From the IMG/VR virus record IMGVR_UViG_3300021364_001811, positions 1 to 23,414 of that record: a stretch of DNA of 23,414 bases; one strand, given 5' to 3'. The notes under the pieces are model-generated. The model was not told the origin of the DNA. It was given only the letters and a program-made list of their open reading frames with translations, and did not search any database. The DNA is from a virus. Position numbers and translations under genes: made by a program. Shown piece after piece: positions 6,642 to 14,600 of this stretch (position 1 is the first letter of the stretch; every line of letters starts with the position of its first letter).

Positions 6642-8074
6642 TAGTACTCTCCGAATGGATTAGATTCTGTGAAATCTAAAATTGAATCTGCCTGAGATTC
6701 AAATGTGTCATTATCTGCAAAAGTATCAACTTCGTCTTGATCTGATATTGTAGATATTCGATATTTAGCATTTGAACCGAGTAGTGTTGTTCCAATTCCG
6801 ACAACAAATTCACCAACAGTAAATCCAGGTGCGCTAAGTTTGGTAACTTCAAGAACTCTAGTATCTCTATCCCAATCAGAAACAATGGCAGTAGTTCCAG
6901 TAGAAACACCTCTTACAATTTCCTTGAATTGATAGTTTTCTTCTACCTCTCCGGCATCTGGAGATCCAATGGTAATTGATGGTGCCGCTGTATAACCTGC
7001 ACCAGCGTTTGTAAAGCGAATACTTGCCAATTCTCCGTTTGTATTCACAACTGCAACTGCAGTGGCATTGGTTCCGCCCACAGGAGCAGTTCCGATAGCA
7101 ACAATTGGTGGTGCAGACACAACAAAACCTTCACCAGAGTCAGTAATGTTTGGCGCTCCTACTGAATCCACAGCAAGAAGTGCTGTTGCAATACCACCGC
7201 TTCCAATTGCATTCTGACTTCTGATAGTGATAACTGGTGGAGAAGTATATCCAAATCCTGGATTGGTTACTTGAATGAAATCAATTGATTGTCCAACCTG
7301 ACCAGTTCTACTGGTCATAATTGCTACAGCAGTGGCATCAGTTCCACCAGCGGGTGCTTTAGCAATTCTAATAAGTGGTGGAGCAGTGTACCCAGTTCCG
7401 TCATGAATTAGATCAACTGCATTTACCGAAAATCCTGTATTGATGCCAGCAATATCTTTTGCTAATTGTAATGTTGCGGTTGCATTTGTTGCTCCAACTC
7501 CTATCATTGACATGGTAGTAGTGAAGACAAAATCAACAACAGATTGATCCACTGCCTCGATTCCGGTATCAATTTCATCATCAAGAGCAAGATCAGCAAC
7601 CTCACAACTTAATTGATAAACATAAAGATTGTTAAGTTGATAGAATGGTTTCTTTCCCTCAACATATTTGATCTCAAACATTGTATTATCAAGAGGGAAA
7701 TAAATTAAATCTCCTTCTTGTGGTCTCGTTGATACTATGTTTTCGCTCTGACCTACGAGCATCGGAGATATGAAATCTTCATATCTTTCCTTAGAAATTA
7801 TAAATGTAACAGCATCTGTACTCTGAACACCAAATTTAGAGAGAATATCTCCTGATCCTTCAAAACCTTGATAATTTAAAAGATACGCCTCTAGTCTGAA
7901 TGCATCATCAAAACCAGAAGCAGTAATCTCTCTCAGAATTGTATTTTTGTTTATAACATTTCTTGGAAGATATACGACATCCTGTCCATACATCTTCAAC
8001 TGTTCATTGATTAAATCTTGAACGAGTCTCTGTTCAGTCGGTGAACCCTGTAAGAAGTAAGAATTTAATGGCAT
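6641..8074 (-). CDS. gp14: Neck protein gp14, enlarged by GxGY repeats
   Basis: gp14 with gp13 forms the neck that joins filled head to tail. The N-terminal part (residues 1-200) is family-like: NSYFLQGSPTEQRLVQDLI, then YGQDVVYLPR, FRLEAYLLNYQGFEG and KPFYQLNNLYVYQLSCE. The C-terminus (380-477) resumes with YQFKEIVRG and ends ESNPFGEY. T4 gp14 is 256 aa and this one is 477 aa. Much of the difference is a block at residues of about 215-372 with four related units (see the repeat entry). A GVSTGTTAIVSDWDRD segment near 389 resembles modules in the 2428-aa and 569-aa proteins. The start at 8074 lies 6 bases after the gp13 stop. Order gp13-gp14-gp15 is as in T4. Confidence 0.94.
   Translation of the reverse strand: MPLNSYFLQGSPTEQRLVQDLINEQLKMYGQDVVYLPRNVINKNTILREITASGFDDAFRLEAYLLNYQGFEGSGDILSKFGVQSTDAVTFIISKERYEDFISPMLVGQSENIVSTRPQEGDLIYFPLDNTMFEIKYVEGKKPFYQLNNLYVYQLSCEVADLALDDEIDTGIEAVDQSVVDFVFTTTMSMIGVGATNATATLQLAKDIAGINTGFSVNAVDLIHDGTGYTAPPLIRIAKAPAGGTDATAVAIMTSRTGQVGQSIDFIQVTNPGFGYTSPPVITIRSQNAIGSGGIATALLAVDSVGAPNITDSGEGFVVSAPPIVAIGTAPVGGTNATAVAVVNTNGELASIRFTNAGAGYTAAPSITIGSPDAGEVEENYQFKEIVRGVSTGTTAIVSDWDRDTRVLEVTKLSAPGFTVGEFVVGIGTTLLGSNAKYRISTISDQDEVDTFADNDTFESQADSILDFTESNPFGEY
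6959..7432 (-). repeat. Four GxGY-xPP-type repeat units inside gp14
   Basis: Four degenerate units of roughly 40-50 residues lie in gp14. Their hallmarks are GTGYTAPPLIRI (about 227), GFGYTSPPVITI (273), GEGFVVSAPPIVAI (314) and GAGYTAAPSITI (358). Units one and three are followed by nearly the same string, APAGGTDATAVAI and APVGGTNATAVAV. The third unit has lost the Tyr. The block interrupts the family-like gp14 core, so it is best read as an inserted decoration. Units are recognisable at protein level; their DNA has diverged. Confidence 0.85.
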
Positions 8075-8080
8075 GATACA

Positions 8081-8893
8081 TCAACCTATCAAGTCAAATG
8101 GGGGAGTTTCATATGTGTCTCTGAGTTCTCTATCGAGATCTTCAAGTTCTCTTACTGCATCATCATAAATTTGTCTTCCATTTAAAGATACTCCACCCGG
8201 AAGCATGACTCCTTGGAATTTAATTAAATTTTGTCCCCACTGTCTTTTTATTAAAGAAGTAGTATATTTTTTAACCCACCAGTCATTGTAAATTTTTGAT
8301 GCATCTGCTGGATCTACTAAACGATAGCAATCAAGAATAATATAGTCATCATTACCTAGGTCAGCAAAATCGATATCTAAATATAATCTATTTCTTTTTC
8401 TGTTAAATCTTATCTGAGTATCTGGAGTCAGAAGTCTACTGATATCTTCCAGATGAGTTTTTGTCATGGTATAGTTCAGAAGATCAAGTGCTCCATAATA
8501 ATAAACATCATTCAGGAACAGTTGATATTTGATATTAAAGAGACTACCAGAGATGGTGTTATCCATCTTGAAGACTTTATTTACGCCAATTACATGATCA
8601 GGAAGTTGAAGAAAATTCAAACTTTCTGCCCAACCAACACTAGTAACACCAGTGGATGATGTTGCAGTTGTTGTAGTAACACCAGTTCGTAATGTTTCTT
8701 TTTCTGCCTTTGTGACCTTATGTTTCAGATACATTCTTTCCACACCATCATAATGATAGTCTTGGAAATGTTGAATGGCATCATCTACAAGATCTTCAAT
8801 CTGATCATCATCAACATTGATTTCAAGAACAGGATAACCAAGTCTCCTTAGAGAGTAATCGATCAATTCTTGTCTGGTCGATGGTTGGCTCAT
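8081..8893 (-). CDS. gp13: Neck protein gp13
   Basis: gp13 is a head-completion neck protein that acts with gp14 after DNA packaging. It has 270 aa (T4: 309 aa). The N-terminus TRQELIDYSLRRLGYPVLEINV, with an acidic helix DDDQIEDLVDDAIQHFQDYH and ERMYLKHKVT, is the signature of gp13 in marine T4-like phages as I know it. Later segments include LPDHVIGVNKVFKM, IDFADLGNDDYIILDCYRLVDP, and DWWVKKYTTSLIKRQWGQNL near 200-220. The ATG at 8891-8893 overlaps the stop of the 58-aa gene as ATGA, indicating coupled translation. Identity is strong from motifs and from the 13-14-15 order. Confidence 0.95.
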   Translation of the reverse strand: MSQPSTRQELIDYSLRRLGYPVLEINVDDDQIEDLVDDAIQHFQDYHYDGVERMYLKHKVTKAEKETLRTGVTTTTATSSTGVTSVGWAESLNFLQLPDHVIGVNKVFKMDNTISGSLFNIKYQLFLNDVYYYGALDLLNYTMTKTHLEDISRLLTPDTQIRFNRKRNRLYLDIDFADLGNDDYIILDCYRLVDPADASKIYNDWWVKKYTTSLIKRQWGQNLIKFQGVMLPGGVSLNGRQIYDDAVRELEDLDRELRDTYETPPFDLIG

Positions 8894-9066
8894 TCTTCGA
8901 TACCTGGTTCTTGAAATTCTTCTGTCTGTACCTGCTGCTGCAATTCAAGATAGTCTTGGGTTAAAGACTCAAGTTTTGCTTCTAAGAGAATATTCTGATT
9001 CATTAACGAAGAAATTTTAGCATGATAATTCTTAATCAAAATATTCACATCAACTTCTTTATTCAT
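8890..9066 (-). CDS. Short coiled-coil protein, 58 aa
   Basis: I found this gene by translating the gap between the 569-aa gene and gp13. It runs from an ATG at 9064-9066 to a TGA at 8890-8892, 59 codons in frame. It opens MNKEVDVNILIKNYHAKI and ends VQTEEFQEPGIEE. Hydrophobic residues recur every three to four positions from about residue 9 to 46, so a coiled coil is likely; the tail is acidic. It lies 4 bases after the upstream stop and shares ATGA with the gp13 start, and a GGAGGA site (9080-9085) lies upstream. It could be a chaperone or oligomerisation partner for the fibre-like protein, but that is inference. I do not recognise a family. Confidence 0.82.
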   Translation of the reverse strand: MNKEVDVNILIKNYHAKISSLMNQNILLEAKLESLTQDYLELQQQVQTEEFQEPGIEE

Positions 9067-9070
9067 AAGG

Positions 9071-10780
9071 CTAGAAAGTTCCTCCGTCTAGGGTATCAGT
9101 CCAGGTGGGCTTGTTAGTATATGTAGTTGCTACATTACTTGGAGTAATGGAATTAGATGCTCCATTTACAACCAGATCATCAGTTGTATTGAATGTTCCT
9201 TGAACACCAATCAACGTTACTGCTGTACCACTGTTTACGGTAGTTTTGACTACACCATAAGCAGAACTATTATTCTGCTGAGTAATCTGAGCACCTTGTG
9301 TGTAACTACTTGATGATACTGTAAGCACAATTTCACTTACGGCAGTCAGAATTTGTGTAGAAGTTAGTGTATTACCTGCATCAGTTGGTGAGTTGGTTGA
9401 TCTTTGCAGACCATCGCTGTCAAAGTAGACAGCACCACCAGTATTGAAGTTACCAGACTGATAGTAGATACCTTTAACATCTAAAAACCCTTTGGTTCCA
9501 GTAACTACGCTGTTTGATACAGTTGCATCTGGAATATAAGTCCACTTTCTGCTTCCATCACCATGAGTTCCATGATTAGTTGCAGTTGCCGAACTGTTAG
9601 AAATTGCACTATCGTCAAATCCAAAGAATCCGACTTTGTTGTTTGCAATTCCAGATCCGGTATTATAGTTGAATGAAATACCTCTGTCAGTATTTGTATC
9701 ATAACCATGAGTTATGACAACTTGAGATGTTGTGGTAATACCTGGAGCTTGTGAAGTTCCATTATAGGTTACAGTTTTATTTGCTATATCAATAGCAGTA
9801 ACTGTACCAATACCACCGACAGCAATTCCTGTTGCCGCAATGTGGTCACCAGTATTAATTCCAACAACAGAATCCAAATTAACTGTGGATACACCAGCAA
9901 CCACTGGGATTCTTACAGTTCTGTTACTCGTTACATCACCAACGTGATAGATGGGATCATTAACAGAAACAGCAGTTGAGTTAACAACAGTCGTTGTACC
10001 ATCAACTTGCAGGTCACCCTTAATAACAACTTGACCTTCATTGCTTAATCCATCGGGATATGGATCAAGATATAAAACATTTCCCGATCCTGGAAGAGTT
10101 GAAATTACGTTGGATGAAATACCAACAGCATCGGCTTGGAATTGTCCACTGAATGTAACAATACCAGCGACAACTACACCACCACCAATATGGAGATCTT
10201 TCTCGATACCAACTCCACCCTCAACTACAAGAGCACCAGTATCTTTACTAGTCGCATTGGTGGTGTCAGAAATAGTAATCTGAACTCCAGCATTATAATC
10301 CCAATCAGCACCAGTTACTTGAATTTTATCAGCGCCATCTTCATCATATTCGATCTTGGTATCCTTACTTGTACCAAAGGTCAGGAATGTGTCATCTGGA
10401 ATTACAATTTCACCAGATCCGTTGGGATCAATATTGATATCACCATCAGTATTAGTTGATGATAATGTATTTAAATCTAACCTTAAATTATCTACGTTCC
10501 ATTGATCAACTTTTCTGTCGTTATCAAGGATAGCAACGAATCCGTTACTTGGTGTAGTAGGGTTCTGGGTGGCAGCAACCAGACCAGGACCATGCGCCAT
10601 CAGGTCTGTGTAATAACGACCACCAATTACATCTACATTACCTGAATCATCACCAACAAAGAGTCGTTCTCCTTTGTTGGCCTGTGTACCCGATCCAATG
10701 GTTAAACCAAGTTCACCAAAATTTAGACTACCCGGTGCATTTGATCCTGTAGATCGTTTTACCCTTATAATACTTGCCAT
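9071..10780 (-). CDS. Fibre-like virion protein with Mtd-type N-terminus, 569 aa
   Basis: The N-terminus (SIIRVKRSTGS, then LNFGELGLTIG and RLFVGDDSGNVD, residues 3-52) follows the pattern of phage fibre N-terminal domains related to Bordetella phage Mtd: an Arg-rich strand, then GELG, then xxxGDxxG. The rest is Thr/Ser/Gly/Asn-rich beta-type sequence, including a GALVVEGGVGIEKDLHIGG segment near 180-200 common in tail-fibre shafts. Residues of about 490-545 carry a module shared with the 2428-aa protein. The C-terminus is DTLDGGTF. It occupies the T4 wac (fibritin) position just before gp13, but I see no fibritin similarity. A GGAGGA site (10793-10798) lies 12 bases before the ATG. It is probably a virion fibre or decoration protein; receptor binding is inference. 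Confidence 0.82.
   Translation of the reverse strand: MASIIRVKRSTGSNAPGSLNFGELGLTIGSGTQANKGERLFVGDDSGNVDVIGGRYYTDLMAHGPGLVAATQNPTTPSNGFVAILDNDRKVDQWNVDNLRLDLNTLSSTNTDGDINIDPNGSGEIVIPDDTFLTFGTSKDTKIEYDEDGADKIQVTGADWDYNAGVQITISDTTNATSKDTGALVVEGGVGIEKDLHIGGGVVVAGIVTFSGQFQADAVGISSNVISTLPGSGNVLYLDPYPDGLSNEGQVVIKGDLQVDGTTTVVNSTAVSVNDPIYHVGDVTSNRTVRIPVVAGVSTVNLDSVVGINTGDHIAATGIAVGGIGTVTAIDIANKTVTYNGTSQAPGITTTSQVVITHGYDTNTDRGISFNYNTGSGIANNKVGFFGFDDSAISNSSATATNHGTHGDGSRKWTYIPDATVSNSVVTGTKGFLDVKGIYYQSGNFNTGGAVYFDSDGLQRSTNSPTDAGNTLTSTQILTAVSEIVLTVSSSSYTQGAQITQQNNSSAYGVVKTTVNSGTAVTLIGVQGTFNTTDDLVVNGASNSITPSNVATTYTNKPTWTDTLDGGTF
9080..9085 (-). promoter_or_regulatory. Ribosome binding site of the 58-aa gene, inside the 569-aa gene
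   Basis: The minus strand reads GGAGGA, 13 bases before the 58-aa ATG. The same bases are Gly-Gly codons of the DGGTF end of the 569-aa protein, so they serve both coding and translation initiation. The arrangement repeats at 10793-10798. Confidence 0.65.
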
Positions 10781-10783
10781 GGC

Positions 10784-11014
10784 TTAGAAATTTCCTCCAT
10801 TAATGTTCAGGTTCTGGGTGTTTCCTGGTGTCAACTCTAAAGTTGCTTCCCATCTAGATGTTGTTGTGTTATATACTAAAACCATGCCATTTTGGAGACC
10901 TGAACCAATGTCAACGTCACTCAAACCAGTTAAGGTAGATCCCCCACCACCTTTAAATGATGAAAGAACCTTTACGGCGTTTTGTGATCCAAGCCTTACT
11001 TTGATGTCTGCCAT
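10784..11014 (-). CDS. Small virion-type protein with LSDVDI motif, 76 aa
   Basis: This is a short, Gly/Ser/Thr-rich protein opening MADIKVRLGSQNAVKVLSS. It has a GGGG linker near residue 22, then LTGLSDVDIGSGLQNG and MVLVYNTTTSRWEA. The LSDVD...L.NG..LVY....W pattern is recurrent in fibre and fibre-connector proteins of marine T4-like phages. The C-terminus NINGGNF resembles the LDGGTF end of the next protein. It starts 5 bases after the stop of the 113-aa gene and ends 3 bases before the 569-aa start. The ribosome binding site is weak, so coupling with the gene upstream is likely. It is probably a fibre-associated structural protein; the exact role is unknown. Confidence 0.78.
   Translation of the reverse strand: MADIKVRLGSQNAVKVLSSFKGGGGSTLTGLSDVDIGSGLQNGMVLVYNTTTSRWEATLELTPGNTQNLNINGGNF
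10793..10798 (-). promoter_or_regulatory. Ribosome binding site of the 569-aa gene, inside the 76-aa gene
   Basis: The minus strand reads GGAGGA, 12 bases before the ATG of the fibre-like gene. In the upstream frame it encodes the two glycines of the terminal NGGNF. It is a strong Shine-Dalgarno match and supports the 10780 start. Confidence 0.7.
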
Positions 11015-11019
11015 AGGGT

Positions 11020-11361
11020 TTAAACAGTCGTGGTAATTCCAGCAGTAACGAGAGCACTACCTTCAATAACCCTGGTCTTTTCAGATCCGTCGCTCAATAG
11101 AACGTCGTAAACATATCTTCCCGGTTTCAACACTGCGGTTGTTGATGCAGTTAAGGCGATTTGCATAACGCCTTGAACTCTATTGGGAAATGATACAGTA
11201 AAAGTAGCAGCAGTTGACAAAGAAGAATGATGTTTTTTCATTCTAGATGCACCTGTATAACCAGTGAGATTTAAAGGTGCATTTCCAATGTCCTCAAGAT
11301 TGAACTGCTGATTAAAATCAGCACCCGCTTCGATTACAATGTTACTAACATATGCTGCCAT
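11020..11361 (-). CDS. Small beta-rich structural protein, 113 aa
   Basis: The protein opens MAAYVSNIVIEAGADFNQQF and continues with NLTGYTGASRMKKH, RVQGVMQIALTASTTAVL, PGRYVYDVLLSDGSEKTRV and a closing EGSALVTAGITTTV. The arrangement resembles the N-terminal baseplate-attachment domain of BppU-type receptor-binding complexes: an extended segment, Gly-Tyr, then a Pro-Gly-x-Tyr-x-Tyr-Asp-Val turn and a G-x-x-x-V-x-x end. This is a fold-level impression, not a proven family match. The ATG at 11361 lies 28 bases after an exact late promoter box, making it the probable first gene of a transcript through the fibre and neck genes. The ribosome binding site is poor. Confidence 0.8.
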   Translation of the reverse strand: MAAYVSNIVIEAGADFNQQFNLEDIGNAPLNLTGYTGASRMKKHHSSLSTAATFTVSFPNRVQGVMQIALTASTTAVLKPGRYVYDVLLSDGSEKTRVIEGSALVTAGITTTV

Positions 11362-11388
11362 TACTGTCAGTTAGGGTCTATCTTTACA

Positions 11389-11396
11389 TATTTATA
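11389..11396 (-). promoter_or_regulatory. Candidate late promoter (exact TATAAATA)
   Basis: The minus strand reads TATAAATA, identical to the T4 late -10 consensus. It starts 2 bases after the TGA of the 74-aa coiled-coil gene and its downstream edge lies 28 bases before the ATG of the 113-aa gene. With T4 geometry the transcript would start near 11383, leaving a leader of about 20 bases. Confidence 0.72.
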
Positions 11397-11398
11397 AT

Positions 11399-11623
11399 TC
11401 ATTTATCCACAATACTTTTCAAAAGCGATTTAATCTCACTCATATCATCTTTTAGGGACTTCACATCAGATTTCAAATCATCATATTCTTTCTTTTCTTG
11501 AGCCTTTTTTTGAGAAAGACTCAAGAATTTATCATAGTCACTTCTGTTGGTATTAATAATCGCATTTGAATTCAAATCTCTAACTAAAGAGTTTTCATTT
11601 TCAACTTTCAAATAATCATTCAT
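11399..11623 (-). CDS. Small coiled-coil protein, 74 aa
   Basis: This is a charged, helical protein opening MNDYLKVENENSLVRDLNSN and continuing AIINTNRSDYDKF. Residues of about 30-72 are a Lys/Glu/Asp-rich coiled coil with heptad-like leucines (SDVKSLKDDMSEIKSLLKSI). I choose the ATG 11621-11623; a TTG two codons upstream is a possible alternative. It overlaps the 3' end of the 2428-aa gene by 8 bases, implying coupled translation. The DYLKVENxxxLVRD...AIxNTN opening is one I associate with a small conserved protein of marine T4-like phages. It may trimerise or chaperone the adjacent giant protein (inference). The function is unknown. Confidence 0.8.
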   Translation of the reverse strand: MNDYLKVENENSLVRDLNSNAIINTNRSDYDKFLSLSQKKAQEKKEYDDLKSDVKSLKDDMSEIKSLLKSIVDK

Positions 11624-14600
11624 TTTCAAAAGATCTCAACGCTATCGCTCTGAAGTTTTTAAATCTAGGCGCTTTTGCCTGATTTGTAGATGTCATTACA
11701 ACTTTAATCATGAAACTATTGAACTGTGGAACATTGTCTGCGGTGAACTTATAATCACTAAAATTATTATATCCCTCATTTGGGTTTATAACTTTATCTG
11801 GAGATCCATCACCATTAAATGGGATGTACACCTGATCATTGTCAGAACTTCCACTATTGAATAACTTATAGAATACATGGAAATCTGCTTCCGATTCTCT
11901 ATGACCATCGAACTGAACATAAAGTGAATTAGATGCAAACTCTAAATTAATTCTCTGAGTTTCATAAATTCCAGCATTAGGATCAAGACCAGAGAGTCTT
12001 GCTCTGCTATCAGTTGAGTAATCATCAACCTCATCATTAACTAAGTTACTCATCAGAATAATGTTTGCGCTTTCCAAATCAATGATAGGAGACACATTTT
12101 CATTTCTAGTTTCTAATGTCAGTTCTAATGCAAATGACTTTTGATTAGACATAACATTGAATTCATTCGTCTTCGACGCCACAATTCTTGGATCATCAAG
12201 ATTGTTAAGTTTATTGATTGAAACGTTTTCGTATCCTTTATCGGCAAAAGATACCTCACTTCCACTTATACTTGTTCCTGAAGTAGTTTTAATTCTTGCA
12301 TCGACAGATGTTCCTGTTGGTGTGATTGAGTTCAGATCTGGTCTTATATATTCAAAAGGAATATTTTGAGATGCTTCTACTTCAGCTCCTCCACCCTGTC
12401 TTGTGCGATCAAACAACTTGCTTGGGTTATCAATTTTAACAAGATACGAATCAAATGTCTTATCTCTGTTATCTAAGGTATGCTCCTTGTTAATCTTGAG
12501 GAGAGACACTCCGTTAAATTCATACTTACTTACAAATGCACTCTCTGCGTGATTTGACTTGAGTGAAGAATCTACTTCTCTAGAAGTAATAGTAATTTCA
12601 TTACCATTAATTGCATTATAAGAAATAATTTCTTTATCGATCTTAATGTAACCAGTATGAACTCCACTTACTGCAGTTCCTTCAAATGTAGTAAGATTAG
12701 AACCATCAACAACATCAATCGTTGTCGAATCATTATCAATTTTTGCTGATAGTGCAGTAGGAATAGTATCACCGATAACATTAGTAATTTTAACTACGTT
12801 TCCACCAGCGTGCATTCCATGATTTCTATGATCTACTCTGAATGTGAGTCCATCTCTTACAGGATCATCATCTACAGCAGTAGGAGCAGATATAACTGCA
12901 GCAGTTCCTCCTCCATCCGTGTGTGTCATGGCAGTACCAACGACAAACTTTTGAGTCACATTATCCAATATAATTGTATTTGTTTCGGTGACTATACCAA
13001 CTGTTAATCTTGCACCACTTCCACTAGCACCAATATTATTGGAAAGAAGTAAATCACCAACTTGATATCCACTTCCACCGTTAGTAACGTTTATGGTTCC
13101 AATTCCACTTGCAGCAGTAGTATTAATAGTTGCTTCGAGACCAGATCCATGTCCAGTCAATGAAGTAAACCCAATACCTGTAAACGTTCCTTGTGTGATA
13201 CCAATTCCAGCACCAGTCAAAGACATGGTAGTAGTCCCAAGTCCTACAGGACCACCTGCAAAGAATACATCGCCACTTCTGGCAGAGTTTCCTTGTATCA
13301 TTGTTGTGCCTTGTGCAAACGTTGATGTAGTTGCAGCAATTGAAACTGTTTGTCTCTGAGAATACGCTGTAACTGGATCAGACTTTCTAATTCTACCCAT
13401 AGGCAGTTCATTATTATAGAATACAACTGTAGAAGGAGTATTAACAGGGAATTTCGCTTTGTATAATGTGAACTTCAAATCTTCTAACTGGGATGGATCC
13501 CAAGTTGTGCTGTTTTGTGACTTGAATAGAGATCCAAGATATGGTTGTCTATTGTAAACAGAATTGAGAAGAAGATCAGTTTCACCCATTCTCGTGATGA
13601 AAGTTAGATACTTATCTGTTGGTGAAATAAGTACAAAACAGTATTCAACATTACCCTGGCAATAAACTGGGGTATCAAATGTAAATCTAGTAGGAACTGA
13701 ACCATCATCAGAAAGATTGACATCAGCAGATTGAACAAAAGTTTGTCCAAAAGGAAGAACAGTCTCAGTCGGTGAACCATCTCTCATGGTTCTAATCTGC
13801 ACAGTTACCGGAATCTCTGGATCTTTACTCTTAAAGTAGATATCACCACCAGTAATGAATACACCATCACTTCCAGTCTCAGGTGTAATTAGGAAGGATT
13901 GTGCCAGTGGGTCACCCCATCTTGGCGGTGGTGGCGGAGGTGGAATGAACGTTAGACGTACATCATCTCGTATAACATCTTCAGCAAGTTCTTGTTGAAT
14001 TTGAGAAATCGGTTGATTTTCAGAAATGACCCTTTCATTAATCTGTGGTTGTCTAATAGAGAGAACTTGTTCTTGTAAATTCTGTCTAATACCACTTGAA
14101 TTGTAGGAAACATTGACCCTACTCTCACCTGGATCTAAGATCGATGCATTTGTTGGACTGGTCGTGATTGTAATATTATTCACTCCAGTCGAGAAACGAG
14201 GATTACTACGATTGAGAGGATCTGGAATATGTAAAGAGAATATTAAAGTTCCAGTAGCATCAGTCATCAATTCGATGTTATCCACTGTGCATTGTCCGCT
14301 AGCAGATGCAAGTACTTGTCCTGGTCTTACCCATCCCAAACGATCTGGTCTTGTCAGAAGAGCAAGGTCAGCAGTATCAACGTTTAATGTAGTGCTAGTA
14401 TTTGAATATGTGCTGGACAGATCATCATAAGTTTGAGTAGGAGCATTGAATGGTCCAATTTTATGATTTGCTTGTGCAACTCTACCAATAATTCTTGCTG
14501 AACTAGATTGTGGTAAAGAACGATTTGCAATTGGGAAAAAGTCCACAGATTCAAAAATTTCACCAGCAACAAATGATCCAGTGGTCATTGTGATGGGCAG

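Noticed and set aside
10041-10459. Two overlapping plus-strand frames (80 and 107 codons) antisense to the fibre-like gene
   Set aside because: They overlap each other in different frames, have no initiation signal and are best explained as complements of a repetitive beta-type coding region.
13093-13359. An 88-codon plus-strand frame inside the 2428-aa gene
   Set aside because: It is antisense to a Gly/Thr/Ser-rich region; stop codons are rare on the opposite strand of such sequence, so an open frame is expected by chance.
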